Shown one piece after another: positions 9,244-19,442 of a stretch of DNA of 64,000 nucleotides. The stretch lies in NCBI RefSeq assembly GCF_022921055.1, contig NZ_CP095061.1:2891501-2955500 (forward strand), read 5' to 3'. Origin of the DNA: Hymenobacter volaticus. GTDB taxonomy: Bacteria; Bacteroidota; Bacteroidia; Cytophagales; Hymenobacteraceae. How positions within the stretch are numbered: the stretch's first letter is position 1; every line of letters begins with the position of its first letter. Under the pieces are notes generated by a model, which saw only the letters and a program-made list of their open reading frames with translations, was not told the origin of the DNA and made no database searches. A program made the position numbers and the translations under genes.

Positions 9244-11139
9244 ATGGCACATATTCTTCTAAACCAACCCTTTATGAATTCCGAGCAAACCAACTACGGC
9301 TTATCTATTAGTCAGGAAGAGCTGAACGTCCCGGAACCATTTCTTAACCCCCTACCTCGCGCCGTACTGCGCTTCAACACCCACGTGCTACTCGATGGCG
9401 ACTGGCACTTTGCTTTAGATACCGAGGATACTGGCCTGCGTGATGGTTGGCACTTAGGCCATTATTACGAACACCGGGCCCAATGGCCGGGCTCGGTCGA
9501 GGAGCACATTGCCCAGGCGCACGGCCAGCAAGAGCCTGCTACTTGGCAGGATAGCGTGGTAGCGTGGTATGAGCGCGACTTTCCGATGCCCGAAATGAGT
9601 GAGTCGCTAAACCGCTCGATGTTGCAGCTCACGTTCGGCGCCTGTGGCTACGAAACCCGCGTCTGGCTTAACGGTCGCCTGCTGCGCACTATTGAAGGCG
9701 AAGAAATTCATTATGGGGAATACACGTCGTTTTCCTACGAGTTGCAAGCTGAATACCTCCGTCCTGTCAACCGCTTAACTGTGCGCGTGGCCGATACGCT
9801 GGACGCTGAAACACCACGTGGCAAGCAAGAATCGCACGTCTACAAGCGCGGGGGCATTTGGTACCAGACCTCTACTGGCGCCGTGCGCAGCATCTGGTTG
9901 GAAATGGTGGAGCGTAACCGCCTTCGCTCCCGGGTGGGCGTGGTAAGTGTGGTGGAAGACCAATTGGTTCGTTTCACCGTCACGCCCCGCATCCACGACC
10001 CAGGCGACTATACGCTACGTCTGCAAGTATTCGAGCGGAATGCCGCACCAGAGACAGCGCCGCTGGCTGCTTCCGATTTTCCGCTTCGCCTGGAAGCTGG
10101 GCAGCGGCAGCAACGCGTAGTAATGGAAGTTCCCGACGCCCGCCTTTGGTCGCCGGAATCGCCTAATCTTTACCGTCTTGTGGCCCAGCTCGTCGACCAG
10201 AATGGTTACGTGGCCCAGATTGAAACGTATTTCGGTTTGCGTAAAATTGAGGCCCGGGGCCGCTACGTGTACCTCAACAACCAACCCGTCTATCTAGATG
10301 GCATTCTATATCAACCTGGTACGGCCACTTATGCTGAAATCAGGCGGCATATGTATGCCATGAAAGAGCTAGGCTGCAACTTGGTGCGCGTACACATTGC
10401 CGGTGTCGACCCGCGCATCTACAACCTAGCCGATGAGCTAGGACTGCTGCTATGGGTGGAAGTACCGAGCCCACACAGTTCCACTGCTCGCAGCCGTGAA
10501 AACCACAAGGCCGAATTGCTGCGCATGCTTACCCTGATTGGTACGCACCCCGCTGTCGTCATCTGGAGCCTATACAACGAAGACTGGGGAGCCCAGGACA
10601 TTGCCACTAACCCGGAAACGCGGCGCTATATCGTGGAGATGTACCATTTCATGCAGATAGCGCATCCGCAATTCCTAGTGGTCGATAACGACGGTTGGCA
10701 CCATATTTCCTACGAAGGCCGCCTGAAATCCGACCTCCTCACGGCCCACCTTTACACGCCCGATTTGCGCCGCTGGCAAGAATTGCTTGACCGGCTCGTG
10801 CAAGGTGAACTGGAAGGTACTGCCGCCTTTCCCCTGGTTGTCGGCGACCCATTTTTCTACCGCAAGCAAGTGCCATTGCTGGTCAGTGAGTGGGGTGGTT
10901 TTGGCTTTTCGGACTATGGTGGCCCGAAAGATGCTGAGTCGCGCACCGAAGACATTCGGCTATTCAAGCAGGAACTACGCTCCCGCCCCATTGCCGGCGA
11001 TGTTTATACCCAGGCTACTAATATCGAAGACGAGCGCAATGGTCTTATTGATCCTCATACCGGTGCTTTGTCGGTGCCGCCGGGGCTACTGAACTCACGT
11101 AATTCACACCAAGCCGAAGCTCCAAAAGCGGCACAATAA
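9244..11139 (+). CDS. Glycoside hydrolase family 2 protein
   Basis: A 631-residue retaining glycosidase of the beta-galactosidase/beta-glucuronidase family. Domains in order are a jelly-roll sugar-binding domain (about 30-205), an Ig-like domain (about 210-335) and a TIM-barrel catalytic domain (about 340-610). The acid/base is Glu446 in SLYNEDWG and the likely nucleophile is Glu549 in VSEWGGFG. No signal peptide is evident, so it may be cytoplasmic. The substrate cannot be read from sequence. The ATG at 9244 directly abuts AGGAGG, leaving no spacer, so the second Met (9274, MNSEQTNYGL) is a credible alternative start. A strong terminator follows. Confidence 0.85.
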   Translation: MAHILLNQPFMNSEQTNYGLSISQEELNVPEPFLNPLPRAVLRFNTHVLLDGDWHFALDTEDTGLRDGWHLGHYYEHRAQWPGSVEEHIAQAHGQQEPATWQDSVVAWYERDFPMPEMSESLNRSMLQLTFGACGYETRVWLNGRLLRTIEGEEIHYGEYTSFSYELQAEYLRPVNRLTVRVADTLDAETPRGKQESHVYKRGGIWYQTSTGAVRSIWLEMVERNRLRSRVGVVSVVEDQLVRFTVTPRIHDPGDYTLRLQVFERNAAPETAPLAASDFPLRLEAGQRQQRVVMEVPDARLWSPESPNLYRLVAQLVDQNGYVAQIETYFGLRKIEARGRYVYLNNQPVYLDGILYQPGTATYAEIRRHMYAMKELGCNLVRVHIAGVDPRIYNLADELGLLLWVEVPSPHSSTARSRENHKAELLRMLTLIGTHPAVVIWSLYNEDWGAQDIATNPETRRYIVEMYHFMQIAHPQFLVVDNDGWHHISYEGRLKSDLLTAHLYTPDLRRWQELLDRLVQGELEGTAAFPLVVGDPFFYRKQVPLLVSEWGGFGFSDYGGPKDAESRTEDIRLFKQELRSRPIAGDVYTQATNIEDERNGLIDPHTGALSVPPGLLNSRNSHQAEAPKAAQ

Positions 11140-11161
11140 CTCACGCTTCCGCTGAATGCCA

Positions 11162-11209
11162 CAACTAAAATCCCGCCTCATAACTCTTTATGAGGCGGGC
11201 TTTTAGTTG
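11162..11209 (+). terminator. Hairpin terminator after the GH2 gene
   Basis: CCCGCCTCATAA and TTATGAGGCGGG form a 12-bp GC-rich stem with a 4-nt loop. It is extended outward by CAACTAAAA / TTTTAGTTG, giving the typical A-stem-T arrangement. Confidence 0.85.
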
Positions 11210-11332
11210 CTCCACAATAAACTTTAGATTGAGCTTACTCTCGAGAAATGAGCTTACCAACGATAGCGCTGTTCTTTTAAGTTGAATGCGGATTGTTGCT
11301 AACATTAACAACCTTCTTGCTCGAATAATGTC

Positions 11333-11941
11333 TTAGTGCATTCGGTCGTCGCGGACGGGCAGGTTTGTTACGATTTCGCCTTCTACTTTGAGCAGTTCCT
11401 GAAGGCGCGTTTCCACTTCTTTCGGGTCGCAATATTCTTTAGCGAGGTCGACATAGCTCACAAAATGTCCCGCTTCGGATACCATAAGCTCGTAGTAAAA
11501 CTTGCTGAGTTCGGGGTCGGGAATGTGCTTCCAGAGCAGCTTAAACCGCTCACAACTGCGGGCCTCGATGAGGGCCGACACTAGCAATTGGTCCATGAGC
11601 TGCCGCTCGCGTGGGCCACCTTTGCGCACGTGAGCTAGCAGTTGCACTACGTACTCGTCGCGGCGGGGGCGGCCGAGTTGGTAGCCACGCTTCCGCAATT
11701 CCAGCAACACTCGTTCGAAATGGCTCCACTCCTCGGCCACTAAATCAGTCAATTCATCCACTAACCGAGTTTTCTCGGGGTAGTGAATAATCATACTGAT
11801 GCCAGTACTTGCCGCTTTCTGCTCGCACCAAGCATGGTCAACGAGAATATCCTCGATGTTTTTGCTGGCAATATCCACCCACCGGGGGTCAGTATTGAGT
11901 TTAAGCTTGAGGATAGTCTTTTCTTTTTCCTGAGGTTCCAT
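11333..11941 (-). CDS. miaE: tRNA-(ms2io6A)-hydroxylase MiaE
   Basis: A 202-residue diiron, ferritin-like monooxygenase that hydroxylates the isopentenyl side chain of ms2i6A at tRNA position 37. The diiron ligands sit in the expected helices: DHAWCEQKAASTG (about 35-47), EEWSHFERV (about 69-77), EARSCERF (about 127-134) and SEAGHFVSY (about 155-163). It acts after MiaB, encoded at 21 kb in this window. Start MEPQEKEKTIL; the protein length is normal for the family. Single-gene unit between convergent GH2 and the porin gene. Confidence 0.92.
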   Translation of the reverse strand: MEPQEKEKTILKLKLNTDPRWVDIASKNIEDILVDHAWCEQKAASTGISMIIHYPEKTRLVDELTDLVAEEWSHFERVLLELRKRGYQLGRPRRDEYVVQLLAHVRKGGPRERQLMDQLLVSALIEARSCERFKLLWKHIPDPELSKFYYELMVSEAGHFVSYVDLAKEYCDPKEVETRLQELLKVEGEIVTNLPVRDDRMH

Positions 11942-12086
11942 ATAAGCTATGCGTAAATGCTCCTGAACCGGCTAATACTCTACTGCTTTGCTAACCAATA
12001 TGGTTCCCTATGCTCCCGAGTTGGCTTGTTACAGCAGGCCGTTCACTTGGTCGTCTCCTACTTTTAAGATAGCCGCAGCACCCTTA

Positions 12087-14089
12087 TTAATCGAAGAACT
12101 GCCAGCGGATGCCAAGCTCGAACCGGCGGGGCAAGCTAGTATAGTAAGGCGTCACAAAATACCCGTCGCGCAACAGCCCTTGGTTTATATAAGCCATTTT
12201 CAAGAAGACGGCTACCGTGCGGATGTCACCGGTTACGAACACATCGGCCACAGCGAAATTAGCGGCGGTGAAATGGTTTTGCAGAAAAAACTGCTGCGTA
12301 CTAGGACTGTAGTCGTAAGGCTGCCAGCTTGATTGGTAGTACACCTCCGCCCCTATTTGCCCGAATATCGCTTTCTTGAATAGGTAGCCTTGGTAATACA
12401 CCTTGCTGTTGGTAATCAAGTCGGGAATACGAATCTCATTTTCCTGACCACCTCTCGTTACGTGGACTTGGTTGTCGAAAAACATGTTGCCAACATTGAA
12501 CCGGTGGCGCAACGAACCCGTGAGCAACAGGCGGGAACCGCCTGACTGTGCAGGCTCGGCAAACTCATCATAATACACAAGGTCAGTGACATTTATAAGA
12601 GACGCTGACCCCTCAACCCGATGCCGACCCAGCGTTTGGTCGAGGCGCGCTGTAACCTGCTGAACCTTCGTATTCTTCAGCCCAAGGTCATTCTTGTAAT
12701 CAAATTGACTTGCATCAAAGTCTTTACCCCAACGATAATGATTGCCACTGAACTGCTGCTGCGTAAGAGTTGGAGAATAGCTGGTACTAAGTACCTCCCC
12801 GTCAGCGGCCCGAGGCGTGCCAACCCGCTTACCCAGTATTCGCCAAGTGGAACTTCCTTGTTTGGTAGAGCATATTCTCCGGCGGTTTCAATAGCAAATA
12901 TTTTGTAGCGGAACTTGGCTGTACCCCCTAGAAATACATTGTTTTTACCTTCTGTTCCAGCAGAAGACGAGATACCAGGATCACCCACGCGCCGACGGGT
13001 GATGTAAGAAGCACCCCGATGACGACTATAAAGGCGGTAGTTAACTGTTTCACTCCTTCCTAATACGCCTACTGTATTTTCTATCTGATGCAATTCTGCG
13101 CGGTCGTCAGTGGCCGTTCGACTCAAGAATGTCACTGGAAAGAAATTTAGGTCGTTGGTATTAGACGTAGAGTTCCTAGTGAAATCATCCTGAAAACGGT
13201 TCATCTGCCGATGCCAATCCACAATGTGGTACGCTGTTAAGCCACGGCCGAGCAGCCGATATGTGTGCATAAATCGCAGACCGTCGCGATGTTCAATATT
13301 AGAAGCAAAGAACAAACGAGGGACTTCCTCTCCATAACCAAACAAGTCCCCCGGTACGCTATCTGGTTCACTGTTGATAGTACCATCTTCGCGTTTTACC
13401 GCATCTTGTGGTTGAATACCACCTTGCTCCACGGACCGGTGACGCACGTTGCTATAATTGAACAGTGCGTGGTATCGTTCGTCGGTGCTTTGAAAGCGAG
13501 CAAAAAGCAGGAAGTTGGTATGCTCTACTAGTCCTGACCGTGGATCTGTGGAGTATAGCTTATTGGCCGCGAAACGTTCGTAAGCCAAGCCCACACTGGC
13601 ATTCTTGTTGATGCTGCGCGTGTATGATAGTTCAAACACCTGCTCGCCATAGCTGCCTTGGATGAAGCGAAAAAACGTGTATGGCGACTTGGTATCATAG
13701 TACGGAATAGTGGCTGGATCACGGGCGTAGCGGTCGAAAACGTTGCGGCCTAGGCGGGTGCCCAGTTGCGTATTCGTGCGCCAAAGCAGCGGCCGACCCG
13801 CCGTACCTACGTGCCCCAGATCCTGATAAAAGGTACTGTCGTGGTACCAGTTACGGGCGGAAGGAAAGTTGGTGAGTGTGGTATCGATGATGCGCCCCTC
13901 GGTTTGGTCGCGCAGCACATCGTCCTCCCGAATGATGCGGGTGGTACGAGCGCCATAGAGGTTCCTGGTAGAATCGTCGAGTATTTGGGCCTGTACTGAG
14001 GCTGTGTTGCTAGCCAGCAAGAGCAGTATAGGCAGCACAAGCAGCAGGCAGCGCCGAAACCGGTTTGCAAGAACCGTGAGGTGGCGCAA
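12087..14089 (-). pseudogene. Putative outer-membrane porin (Porin_10-like), one frameshift
   Basis: Two reading frames of one gene. The first runs through GEYWVSGLARLGPLTG; the second continues from EVLSTSYSPTLTQQQFSGNH to a beta-barrel-like end with terminal Phe-Asp. They join if the C4 run at 12797-12800 is read as C5, restoring LTG-EVLS and a protein of about 667 residues. The content is alternating, aromatic-rich beta strands (YTFFRFIQGSYGEQVFELSY), as in the Bacteroidota putative porin family. There is no ATG near a sensible N-terminus. A TTG at 14089 gives MRHLTVLANRFRRC followed by a hydrophobic core and ASVQAQ, a good signal peptide. ATGs at 14188 and 14275 would overlap lpxK. Probably intact in the organism. 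Confidence 0.75.
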
Positions 14090-14123
14090 GGGCCAGCAAG
14101 TTGAAAACGCGGAGAACAAGGGG

Positions 14124-15194
14124 TCAGACAACAGCTTGGGGCTGAATAGCGGCCGGAAGCAACTGGCGCAGGCGATTTGCCCCATCGGCCAGAAACTCCA
14201 CAGCAATTGGAATGTAGAAAACGGATAGACTTGCCATTTCCGTATGCAGTGCGGGGTCGAGCAAACGAGTGGCATCTTTCTGAGTTGTAAAAATACGGCG
14301 CCCTGGCCCGTTATACGCTTTTAGTGCCGCAATTTCCTGCGCAGTGAAGACGTGATGGTCGCTGAACTGGGCGTGGTGCACGATGTGATAGCCAGCTGCT
14401 TGTAAATACGCTCGCAGTGGTCCCGGCTGCGCAATGCCTGTCAACAGCACAATTTCCAACGAATAGGCTGTACCAGCGCGTTGCTCCGTACTAGCTAACG
14501 GTACCGGCTCCCCATACGCATACGTGCTGAACAACACGGGTACGCCCGGCCGAATGTAGCGGCGGATGCGTTGCTCTATGGCAAGCTGCTGAGCTACCGC
14601 CAGGGTCGGTTCGCACTTGGTGACTATGACCACATCGGCCCGAGCCGCACCAGCGCGGCTTTCACGCAGGCGTCCGGCAGGCAATACTTCATCATTATAA
14701 AAGGGCCGTTGGTGCTCGGTAAGCAACACGCTTAAGTCGGGGCGCACCCGGCGGTGCTGGTAGGCATCATCGAGAACGACGGTGCTAACGGCGGGGTGTT
14801 GTTGAAGCAGTTCGCGTAAGCCTGCCTGCCGGTCTTCGCACACCGCTACGGGTACCTGCCCCCTAAAGTGCTCGAATTGCTGCAACGGCTCGTCGCCGAG
14901 TGTGGCGGCCGTTTCACTGGCGTTGGCGAGCCGGAAACCTCGGGTGCGGCGGCCGTAGCCACGGCTCAGAATAGCGGGCTGCTGGCCCTGACGAAGCAAC
15001 TCCTGCACCAACCACGCAGCGTGCGGTGTTTTGCCGGTGCCCCCCACTCGTAAATTGCCCACGCTAACAACGGGCACTTCACCAAACCGCGCCGAAGCTT
15101 TCCAGCCTTTGTCATACAGCCAGTTGCGCACAGCCATAATACCGGCGTACAGCCAGGCAAAAGGGAACAGCAACCAGGATAGTAGGCTAGGCAT
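14124..15194 (-). CDS. lpxK: Tetraacyldisaccharide 4'-kinase LpxK
   Basis: Inner-membrane kinase of 356 residues that phosphorylates the lipid A disaccharide at the 4' position, making lipid IVA. An N-terminal membrane helix (about 3-24) is followed by the Walker A sequence GGTGKTP (51-57) and the family signature ILSRGYGRRTRGF. LDDAYQHRRV supplies the Walker B/DDAFQH-like motif. Its length is standard. A -7 box TAACTTTG lies 5 nt upstream of the ATG, pointing to a leaderless transcript. The porin gene follows closely on the same strand and may be cotranscribed. LptE at 24 kb belongs to the same LPS route. Confidence 0.93.
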   Translation of the reverse strand: MPSLLSWLLFPFAWLYAGIMAVRNWLYDKGWKASARFGEVPVVSVGNLRVGGTGKTPHAAWLVQELLRQGQQPAILSRGYGRRTRGFRLANASETAATLGDEPLQQFEHFRGQVPVAVCEDRQAGLRELLQQHPAVSTVVLDDAYQHRRVRPDLSVLLTEHQRPFYNDEVLPAGRLRESRAGAARADVVIVTKCEPTLAVAQQLAIEQRIRRYIRPGVPVLFSTYAYGEPVPLASTEQRAGTAYSLEIVLLTGIAQPGPLRAYLQAAGYHIVHHAQFSDHHVFTAQEIAALKAYNGPGRRIFTTQKDATRLLDPALHTEMASLSVFYIPIAVEFLADGANRLRQLLPAAIQPQAVV

Positions 15195-15199
15195 GCAAG

Positions 15200-15207
15200 C
15201 AAAGTTA
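15200..15207 (-). promoter_or_regulatory. -7 promoter box (TAACTTTG) of lpxK
   Basis: Exact TAnnTTTG on the minus strand, ending 5 nt before the lpxK ATG. With transcription normally starting a few bases after this box, the mRNA would begin at or next to the start codon. Confidence 0.6.
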
Positions 15208-15264
15208 GCGGACCAAACTCATCGAGTCCTCGTACCAAGCAGGTCGCCCGTTAAATTTCACCTT

Positions 15265-15948
15265 ATGCTCTCCTTCGCCGACCGGCTGCTGCACTTCCTT
15301 TCCACTTTCCCATCTCCACCCAACCTCCCCGACGAGGTGGAGGCGTACAATCCCTACCAGGATGCCGCTGTAGCTGACCTGATGACGCAGTTTGGTCAGA
15401 AATACTATGCCGATCAACGCCCCCGGGTAGCCCTGCTTGGTATCAATCCGGGCCGTTTTGGGGCTGGCCGCACCGGCGTTGCTTTTACCGACCCGGCTAC
15501 GCTTGCGGGTGTATGTGGCATTCCTAACAATCTGCCGCAGCATCCTGAGCTGAGCAGCCAGTTTGTATACAAAGTAGTAGAAGCGCTGGGTGGACCAACG
15601 GTGTTTTATCAACATTTCTACGTGGGCTCCCTTTACCCCTTGGTGCTATTGCAACACGGCAAAAACTACAACTACTATGATTCAAAGGCCCTGACTACCG
15701 CGCTGGAGTCTGACATCCGCGCTTCCCTACGGCGGCAGGTAGACGAGCTAGAACTAGTGCGCACGGCCGCCATCTGCTTGGGCCGCCGCAATGGCTTGCT
15801 GTTTGAAAAGCTTAACAAGGAGCTAGACTTGTTCAATGAAATTCACGTACTCGACCACCCGCGCTACCTTATGCAATACAAGCGCCGCGACTTGCCAACA
15901 CACGTGGCGCGCTATGTGGAAGTACTAGGATCTGTTATCAATAGCTGA
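15265..15948 (+). CDS. SMUG2-like uracil-DNA glycosylase family protein
   Basis: A 227-residue protein of the uracil-DNA glycosylase superfamily, resembling the SMUG2 (DUF4918) group. The active-site region is ALLGINPGRFGAGRTGVAFT (about 52-71), matching the GINPG motif that positions the catalytic water. HPRYLMQYKRR near the C-terminus supplies the conserved His-Pro motif of the DNA-intercalating loop. It is predicted to remove uracil or related damaged bases. The ATG at 15265 is used because an imperfect -7 box (TAAATTTC, 15252-15259) lies just ahead, and the earlier ATG at 15031 would lie inside lpxK on the other strand. Confidence 0.8.
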   Translation: MLSFADRLLHFLSTFPSPPNLPDEVEAYNPYQDAAVADLMTQFGQKYYADQRPRVALLGINPGRFGAGRTGVAFTDPATLAGVCGIPNNLPQHPELSSQFVYKVVEALGGPTVFYQHFYVGSLYPLVLLQHGKNYNYYDSKALTTALESDIRASLRRQVDELELVRTAAICLGRRNGLLFEKLNKELDLFNEIHVLDHPRYLMQYKRRDLPTHVARYVEVLGSVINS

Positions 15949-15995
15949 TACTTGTGCCATTCCACCCGACCCTTCCGATCGAAAATTTAGAATCT

Positions 15996-17096
15996 ATGCC
16001 CACTGTCCAAGACCTAACCCGCGTGCTTGAAGCCGCTGCGCCCCTCGCCTACCAGGAATCATACGACAACGCCGGCTTACAGTGCGGCGACCCACAAATG
16101 GAGGTACGAGGCGTACTTATTGCTCTTGATTGCACCCCGGCCGTTGTAGACGAGGCCATCCGGCGAGGCTGCAATGTGGTAGTAGCGCACCACCCACTCA
16201 TTTTTCGCCCCCTCAAGCGCCTCACTGGCGCCAACGAAGTCGAGCAGACGCTGCTGAAAGCCATCAAAAACGATGTGGCGCTTTACGCTGCGCACACCAA
16301 CCTCGATAACGTGCGCCATGGGGTGAACCGCAAGCTGGCCGAGAAGCTAGGGCTTGTAAATCTGCGCATCCTTGACCCCAAACCCGGCCTGCTCGCCAAA
16401 CTTATCACGTATGTGCCAGCTACGCACACCGAAAACGTGTTGGCGGCCCTGTACGCAGCCGGGGCCGGGCAGGTCGGCGACTATTCGGCTTGTAGCTTTC
16501 GGATGCAGGGCATTGGCACCTTTACGCCTGGTGCGGGCACCAACCCTTTCCAAGGAACGGTTGGTGAGTTAGAAACCACGCCGGAAGAACGCGTGGAAGT
16601 GCTACTGCCCTTGCATTTACAAAACACCGCACTTCACGCTTTGCGGCAGGCACATCCGTACGAAGAAGTGGCGTATGAAATCATCAAGCTGGAAAACAGC
16701 AACCAAGAAGTGGGTTCCGGCATGGTAGGCGAGTTGCCGACGGCGCTGAGCCCGCAGGAATTTCGGGCCCAATTGAAAAAGGCACTATTGGTGCCAGGGG
16801 TCAAGCACACGTCGTTCGATAAACCCATCAAAAAGGTGGCCTTATGTGGCGGCGCTGGTAGCTTCCTTATTGGCAAGGCCCGCGCGGCTGGCGCCGACGC
16901 CTACGTGACCGGCGACTTGAAGTACCACGAGTACTTCCAGGCCGAGAAACAATTGATGCTCTGCGACGTAGGCCATTTCGAGAGCGAACAATTTACCGGC
17001 GAAGTATTCAAGGATTTGCTTGCGTCAACCTTTGGTGGTACTTTTGCGCTCTTCATTGCCGAGACCCATACCAACCCCGTCCATTATGACTTCTAA
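15996..17096 (+). CDS. Nif3-like dinuclear metal-binding protein
   Basis: A 366-residue member of the NIF3/YbgI family, hexameric proteins with a two-metal site per subunit. Conserved ligands appear in VVVAHHPLIF (about 60-69) and AAHTNLDNVRHGVNRKLA (about 98-115), plus GDLKYHEYFQAE and DVGHFESEQ near the C-terminus. The extra central domain of about 110 residues (around 130-240) is the PII-like insert seen in longer Nif3 proteins. Proposed roles include GTP cyclohydrolase-type chemistry, but the physiological function is unsettled. The start MPTVQDLTRVLE (15996) is preferred over 15954. It overlaps the next gene by 11 bp, so the two are translationally coupled. Confidence 0.9.
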   Translation: MPTVQDLTRVLEAAAPLAYQESYDNAGLQCGDPQMEVRGVLIALDCTPAVVDEAIRRGCNVVVAHHPLIFRPLKRLTGANEVEQTLLKAIKNDVALYAAHTNLDNVRHGVNRKLAEKLGLVNLRILDPKPGLLAKLITYVPATHTENVLAALYAAGAGQVGDYSACSFRMQGIGTFTPGAGTNPFQGTVGELETTPEERVEVLLPLHLQNTALHALRQAHPYEEVAYEIIKLENSNQEVGSGMVGELPTALSPQEFRAQLKKALLVPGVKHTSFDKPIKKVALCGGAGSFLIGKARAAGADAYVTGDLKYHEYFQAEKQLMLCDVGHFESEQFTGEVFKDLLASTFGGTFALFIAETHTNPVHYDF

Positions 17097-17847
17097 TACC
17101 GTCGCTACTGCCCCGGCCGATGTACCCGTTGCCAGCAAGCTAGAAGCCCTGCTCAACCTGCAACGCATTGACTCGCAGCTCGACGAAATCCGGCGCGTGC
17201 GCGGCGACTTGCCCGAAGAAGTGCGTGACTTGGAAGACGAAATTGCTGGCTACGAGGTGCGCGTAAGCAAGTTCGATGAGGAAATTGCTTCCCTCAACGA
17301 CCAAATCAAGCAGCGCAAGCAAAACGCGAAAGACGCCGAAGGCCTCATCAAGCGCTACGAAGACCAGCAGCAGAACGTCCGCAACAACCGCGAATACGAG
17401 GCGATTGCCAAGGAAATCGAGTTGCAGAAGCTGGAAATCCAGATTTCCGACAAGAAAATCAAGGAAGCTCAGTACCAAATCGAACTAAAGAACTCCGACA
17501 TCGCTGGCACCAAGCAGCGGTTGGATGAGCGCAAAAAAGACCTTACTAACAAAAAAACTGAGTTGGATGTCATCGTAGGCGAAAGCGAAGCTGATGAGAA
17601 AAAACTCATGGAAGAGCGTGCTACAGCTACGCAACCCGTGGAAGAGCGTCTGCTGACCGCCTATACCCGCATCCGCGGCAACGTACGCAACGGCCTAGCC
17701 GTGGTGACGGTAAAACGCGACGCTTGCGGTGGCTGCTTCAACACGGTTCCCCCACAGCGGCAGGCCGACATTATCTCGCACAAAAAAATCATCGTGTGCG
17801 AGCACTGCGGCCGGGTTTTGGCTGATGTGGAAGCCCGCATTTCTTAA
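17086..17847 (+). CDS. Coiled-coil protein with C4 zinc ribbon (CdsZ family)
   Basis: A 253-residue cytosolic protein. Residues about 20-195 are a long antiparallel coiled coil (repeated KLEIQISDKKIKEAQYQIEL-like heptads). The C-terminus carries a zinc ribbon with two CxxC pairs, CGGCFN and CEHCGR. This is the C4-type zinc-ribbon family almost always encoded beside nif3 in Bacteroidota and other phyla, as here. It is thought to bind nucleic acid or ribosomes, which is family knowledge only. The ATG at 17086 lies inside the end of nif3, giving an 11-bp overlap. Confidence 0.88.
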   Translation: MTSNTVATAPADVPVASKLEALLNLQRIDSQLDEIRRVRGDLPEEVRDLEDEIAGYEVRVSKFDEEIASLNDQIKQRKQNAKDAEGLIKRYEDQQQNVRNNREYEAIAKEIELQKLEIQISDKKIKEAQYQIELKNSDIAGTKQRLDERKKDLTNKKTELDVIVGESEADEKKLMEERATATQPVEERLLTAYTRIRGNVRNGLAVVTVKRDACGGCFNTVPPQRQADIISHKKIIVCEHCGRVLADVEARIS

Positions 17848-17864
17848 GCTTTCCTTTTTCGACT

Positions 17865-17899
17865 TTAAAAAAGAACGGCCTCAGTGCCGTTCTTTTTTT
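17865..17899 (+). terminator. Hairpin terminator of the nif3 unit
   Basis: AAAAAAGAACGGC and GCCGTTCTTTTTTT form a stem with a short loop and T-tail. It directly precedes the next start codon at 17904. Confidence 0.85.
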
Positions 17900-17903
17900 G
17901 CTT

Positions 17904-19442
17904 ATGAAATTTCCCGCAGAGGTGCGCCAAAAATTTCGCAGCAGGATACCAAGGATAGCTGTCCTGCTGGCACTTTTCTTGGCGCACTGCAGCGAAACTC
18001 TGGGCGCACCTCTGCCAGAAGCCCTTCAGCCTGAGGGGGTTGCATTAAACGCCCTCACTCCTCGGCAGGCTCGCGCTTACGCTGAGGTGTTGAAAATGCG
18101 TCCTGATGCAGCTCGTGCCTTATTGCAAGAAACGGCTACCAACTCAGCCGGCACGCTCTTGGTCCAAGACTGTCTTAGCATCACGGAACTGATGGTTAGT
18201 CAAGACGCTAGCCGCTACAACGCCACTATCGAGGCGCAGGACCAGCGACTGGAAACGCTGGAAAAGGCCAGAGAGACCGGGGCGCTGCCGCAATATGCCC
18301 AGGCTGAAATCCGGCTGCACCAAGCGGCGGCGCAAGTAGCGTTTGGACACGAGGTACAAGGCGCTTGGAACTTACGGCAAGCCTACCAGCAGATGCAGGC
18401 CACTGTAAAGCGCTATCCATCTTACCTGCCAGCTCGCAAGACGCTGGGCATGATGCAGTTCTTTATCGGCTCACTACCAGAAGGGTACCGTTGGTTTTTG
18501 AAGCTACTTGGTTTGCCTGGCAGCATCGCAGGTGGTCTCAGCAACCTACGCGCCGCCGCCCATCAGCCCAACGACTTTCAAACGGAAGCCCAGATTATTT
18601 TGGCTCTGGTGGAAGAAACGTATTACAAAAAGCCCATCGAAGCGCTGCAACTCGTTACACGCCTAAGCGAGCAACAACCCGATAATCTTCTGTTTAACTA
18701 CCTGCTCATCAGCCTCAACAAAAAGCAGCACCGAACCGATGCAGCGCTTGCTGCCTACCGCGCCCGCCCTGGGGGAACCGGCTACGTGCCGCTCCCTTAT
18801 CTGCGTCACATGGCCGCCGACCTGCTACTCTATCAAGGTCAGTACGCTACCTCCCGCCGCGAAAACGAGCTTTTTTTAAAGGAGTTTCGGGGATCTCATT
18901 ACCGAAAAGACGCCTACTTCAAGCTTTACCTCGCCGCTTGGCTCTCGAACGATGGCCGCGCCGCCGACCAGTACCGCCGGCAAATTGATGCCGGGGGCCG
19001 CACTATAGTAGAGGAAGACAACTATGCTCAGCGCTTCTACGATGACCAACAACCCCTAAACCGTCTGCTCACGCGCGCCCGGCTGCAAATCGATGGGGGC
19101 TACTATCGGGAGGCCCTCGTCACGCTGGCTGGTTTTCATACTACCAATACCACTTCCTTGCGCGACCAACTAGAGGCGCCTTACCGGCGTGCCCGCGCCT
19201 GGCAGGGTCTTAGCCGCCTGGATTCTGCTCGCTTGTTTTTCGCCCGCACTATTGCATTGGCGGGCACTGCTCCTTATTACTTCGCGCCGCAATCAGCCTT
19301 GCAGCTTGGCTATTTGTATCAGGCAGAAGGACAAACCAGTGTGGCCAAAACTTACTTTCAAAAAGCGCTGAGTTATCCCAAACACGAATACAAAAACAGC
19401 ACCGACACCAAAGCCAAGCTAGCACTAGCGGAGTTGAAGTAG
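17904..19442 (+). CDS. Exported tetratricopeptide-repeat protein
   Basis: A 512-residue helical-repeat protein. An N-terminal hydrophobic segment (about 18-35, IAVLLALFLAHCSETLGAP) is a probable signal peptide; the Cys in LAHC could be a lipid attachment site. The rest consists of TPR-like helix pairs, for example YPSYLPARKTLGMMQFFIGS, QQPDNLLFNYLLISL and the C-terminal SALQLGYLYQAEGQTSVAKT. A similar Bacteroidota family is annotated only as TPR or DUF3808-like protein. Likely a periplasmic or outer-membrane-associated scaffold; function unknown. The ATG at 17904 is used; a TTG two codons earlier sits in the terminator. Confidence 0.75.
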   Translation: MKFPAEVRQKFRSRIPRIAVLLALFLAHCSETLGAPLPEALQPEGVALNALTPRQARAYAEVLKMRPDAARALLQETATNSAGTLLVQDCLSITELMVSQDASRYNATIEAQDQRLETLEKARETGALPQYAQAEIRLHQAAAQVAFGHEVQGAWNLRQAYQQMQATVKRYPSYLPARKTLGMMQFFIGSLPEGYRWFLKLLGLPGSIAGGLSNLRAAAHQPNDFQTEAQIILALVEETYYKKPIEALQLVTRLSEQQPDNLLFNYLLISLNKKQHRTDAALAAYRARPGGTGYVPLPYLRHMAADLLLYQGQYATSRRENELFLKEFRGSHYRKDAYFKLYLAAWLSNDGRAADQYRRQIDAGGRTIVEEDNYAQRFYDDQQPLNRLLTRARLQIDGGYYREALVTLAGFHTTNTTSLRDQLEAPYRRARAWQGLSRLDSARLFFARTIALAGTAPYYFAPQSALQLGYLYQAEGQTSVAKTYFQKALSYPKHEYKNSTDTKAKLALAELK